From: Herbidospora daliensis
GTDB taxonomy: Bacteria; Actinomycetota; Actinomycetes; Streptosporangiales; Streptosporangiaceae
Assembly: GCF_001570585.1 (NCBI RefSeq)
Contig: NZ_BBXF01000006.1
Coordinates: forward strand, 390,383 to 454,382
DNA: 64,000 nt
Reading direction: 5' to 3'
Shown: positions 63,421 through 64,000 of the stretch, one piece after another
How positions within the stretch are numbered: position 1 is the stretch's first letter
Layout: each line of letters starts with the position of its first letter
Translations under genes and position numbers: made by a program
Notes under the pieces: generated by a model
The model's database searches: none
What the model was told of the DNA's origin: nothing
The model's input: the letters and a program-made list of their open reading frames with translations, nothing else

Positions 63421-64000
63421 ATGATGAGAGGGGAAGCTCGCTCGTTCGCCGCCGCCCGTAAGGAACGGGCGGCGGACATCGACCGGTGGCTCACGGACCT
63501 GCTCCGGACCGCCGTCAGTCAGCGGAACGGAAAGGGCGGGCTCCTCGACCCCGACACACGAGGCCCCGATTCCCGGGGTGCGGAGCGCGGCCCCCTCACC
63601 GGGGTCGCGCTCGTCGCGGTCGGGAGCCTGGGGCGCGGGGAACTGGCGCCCGGCAGCGATCTCGACCTCGTGCTGCTGCACAACGGGCGCGACGACGTCG
63701 CCCAGATCGCCGACCGGATCTGGTACCCCATCTGGGACTCCGGGGTCGGCCTCGACCACTCGGTCCGGACCGTCGACGAGGCCGTCAAGGTCGCGCGCGA
63801 GGACCTCAAGGCCGTGCTCGGCCTGATCCAGGCCCGCCACATCGCGGGCGACCCCGAGCTGACCCGCGCCGCGCGCGAGGCGGTGCTGGCCGAATGGCGG
63901 TCCGACTCCCGGCGCCGGCTGGCCGAGCTGCGCGAATCGGCCGACAAACGCGCCGACTCGTCCGGTGAGCTCGCCTTCCTGCTCGAACCCGACCTCAAGG
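63421..64000 (+). CDS. glnD: PII adenylyl/uridylyltransferase, cut by the right edge
   Basis: The frame is open from ATG 63421 (or ATG 63424) to the window end, giving 193 codons. The nucleotidyltransferase signature is visible as VGSLGRGELAPGSDLDLVLLH with both catalytic Asp, followed by GVGLDHSVRTVDEA and a helical region. The HD and ACT domains must lie beyond the edge. Position directly after amtB-glnK confirms the assignment. Confidence 0.94.
   Translation, partial: MMRGEARSFAAARKERAADIDRWLTDLLRTAVSQRNGKGGLLDPDTRGPDSRGAERGPLTGVALVAVGSLGRGELAPGSDLDLVLLHNGRDDVAQIADRIWYPIWDSGVGLDHSVRTVDEAVKVAREDLKAVLGLIQARHIAGDPELTRAAREAVLAEWRSDSRRRLAELRESADKRADSSGELAFLLEPDLK

Overview
The window is chromosomal DNA from a GC-rich actinomycete. 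Codon third positions are almost all G or C, GTG starts are frequent, and many genes overlap by 4 bp (ATGA or GTGA). The block pncB / clpS-DUF2017-mec-cysO-cysM ... murI-MBL phosphodiesterase-rph-rdgB follows the Mycobacterium tuberculosis Rv1330c-Rv1341 order. With two-component, PadR, TetR, FadR and RpiR regulators, a modular secreted mannanase and hut and amt operons, this suggests a filamentous genus, most likely Streptosporangiales (Nonomuraea/Streptosporangium type). The order-level guess is inference. I see no insertion sequence, prophage, CRISPR array, rRNA or large biosynthetic cluster.

Layout. 1-5.2 kb: a cut membrane protein, NAD salvage genes pncA and pncB, then the clpS-DUF2017-mec-cysO-cysM cysteine operon. 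5.2-8.2 kb: a DUF3352 protein, a PRC-barrel protein and a thioesterase, inserted where mycobacteria go almost directly from cysM to murI. 8.2-12.8 kb: murI, MBL phosphodiesterase, rph, rdgB and a membrane-anchored molybdopterin oxidoreductase. 12.9-13.9 kb: a toxin-type glutamine deamidase (papain fold) with a YrhB-like immunity partner. 13.9-19.1 kb: NarL-type histidine kinase and regulator followed by a FtsX/MacB-type ABC exporter. 19.3-22.4 kb: a membrane protein, FMN reductase/MarR and TetR/SDR divergent pairs with visible operators. 22.4-24.7 kb: an atypical, partly AT-rich segment with a large membrane protein of unknown function. 25-30 kb: a class-I-shaped tRNA with UAG anticodon, peroxiredoxin, DUF3618, an alanine-racemase-fold aldolase, an AmaP/DUF6286 pair and a GT-C-like membrane protein.

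30-38 kb is a metabolic unit transcribed leftwards: glutamine-synthetase-like ligase, aldehyde dehydrogenase, SDR and gamma-glutamyl hydrolase, then a tandem glycine riboswitch followed by gcvT-gcvH-sdaA. A FadR-type regulator is divergent to it. An ethanolamine-type gamma-glutamylation route would deliver glycine straight to the riboswitch-controlled operon. 38-41 kb: membrane, CsbD-like, NTase-like and BBE-type flavoprotein genes. 41-45.3 kb: a DUF4331 / TPR / NicO-type metal transporter operon with a long His-rich loop. 45.4-49.3 kb: a secreted GH5-type mannanase with two FnIII modules and CBM2, divergent from an ABC exporter preceded by three copies of one palindrome.

49.5-60.4 kb holds histidine utilisation in two pieces: hutU-rpiR, and an AllC-like amidohydrolase-hutF-hutI operon. 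Both are preceded by the same palindrome, TGAAT-N6-ATTCA. Between them lie a PadR-controlled ABC exporter, an SDR and a B12-binding radical SAM enzyme. 60.5-64 kb: a group 2 sigma factor with a clean terminator, then amtB-glnK-glnD (cut by the right edge) behind GlnR-like boxes.
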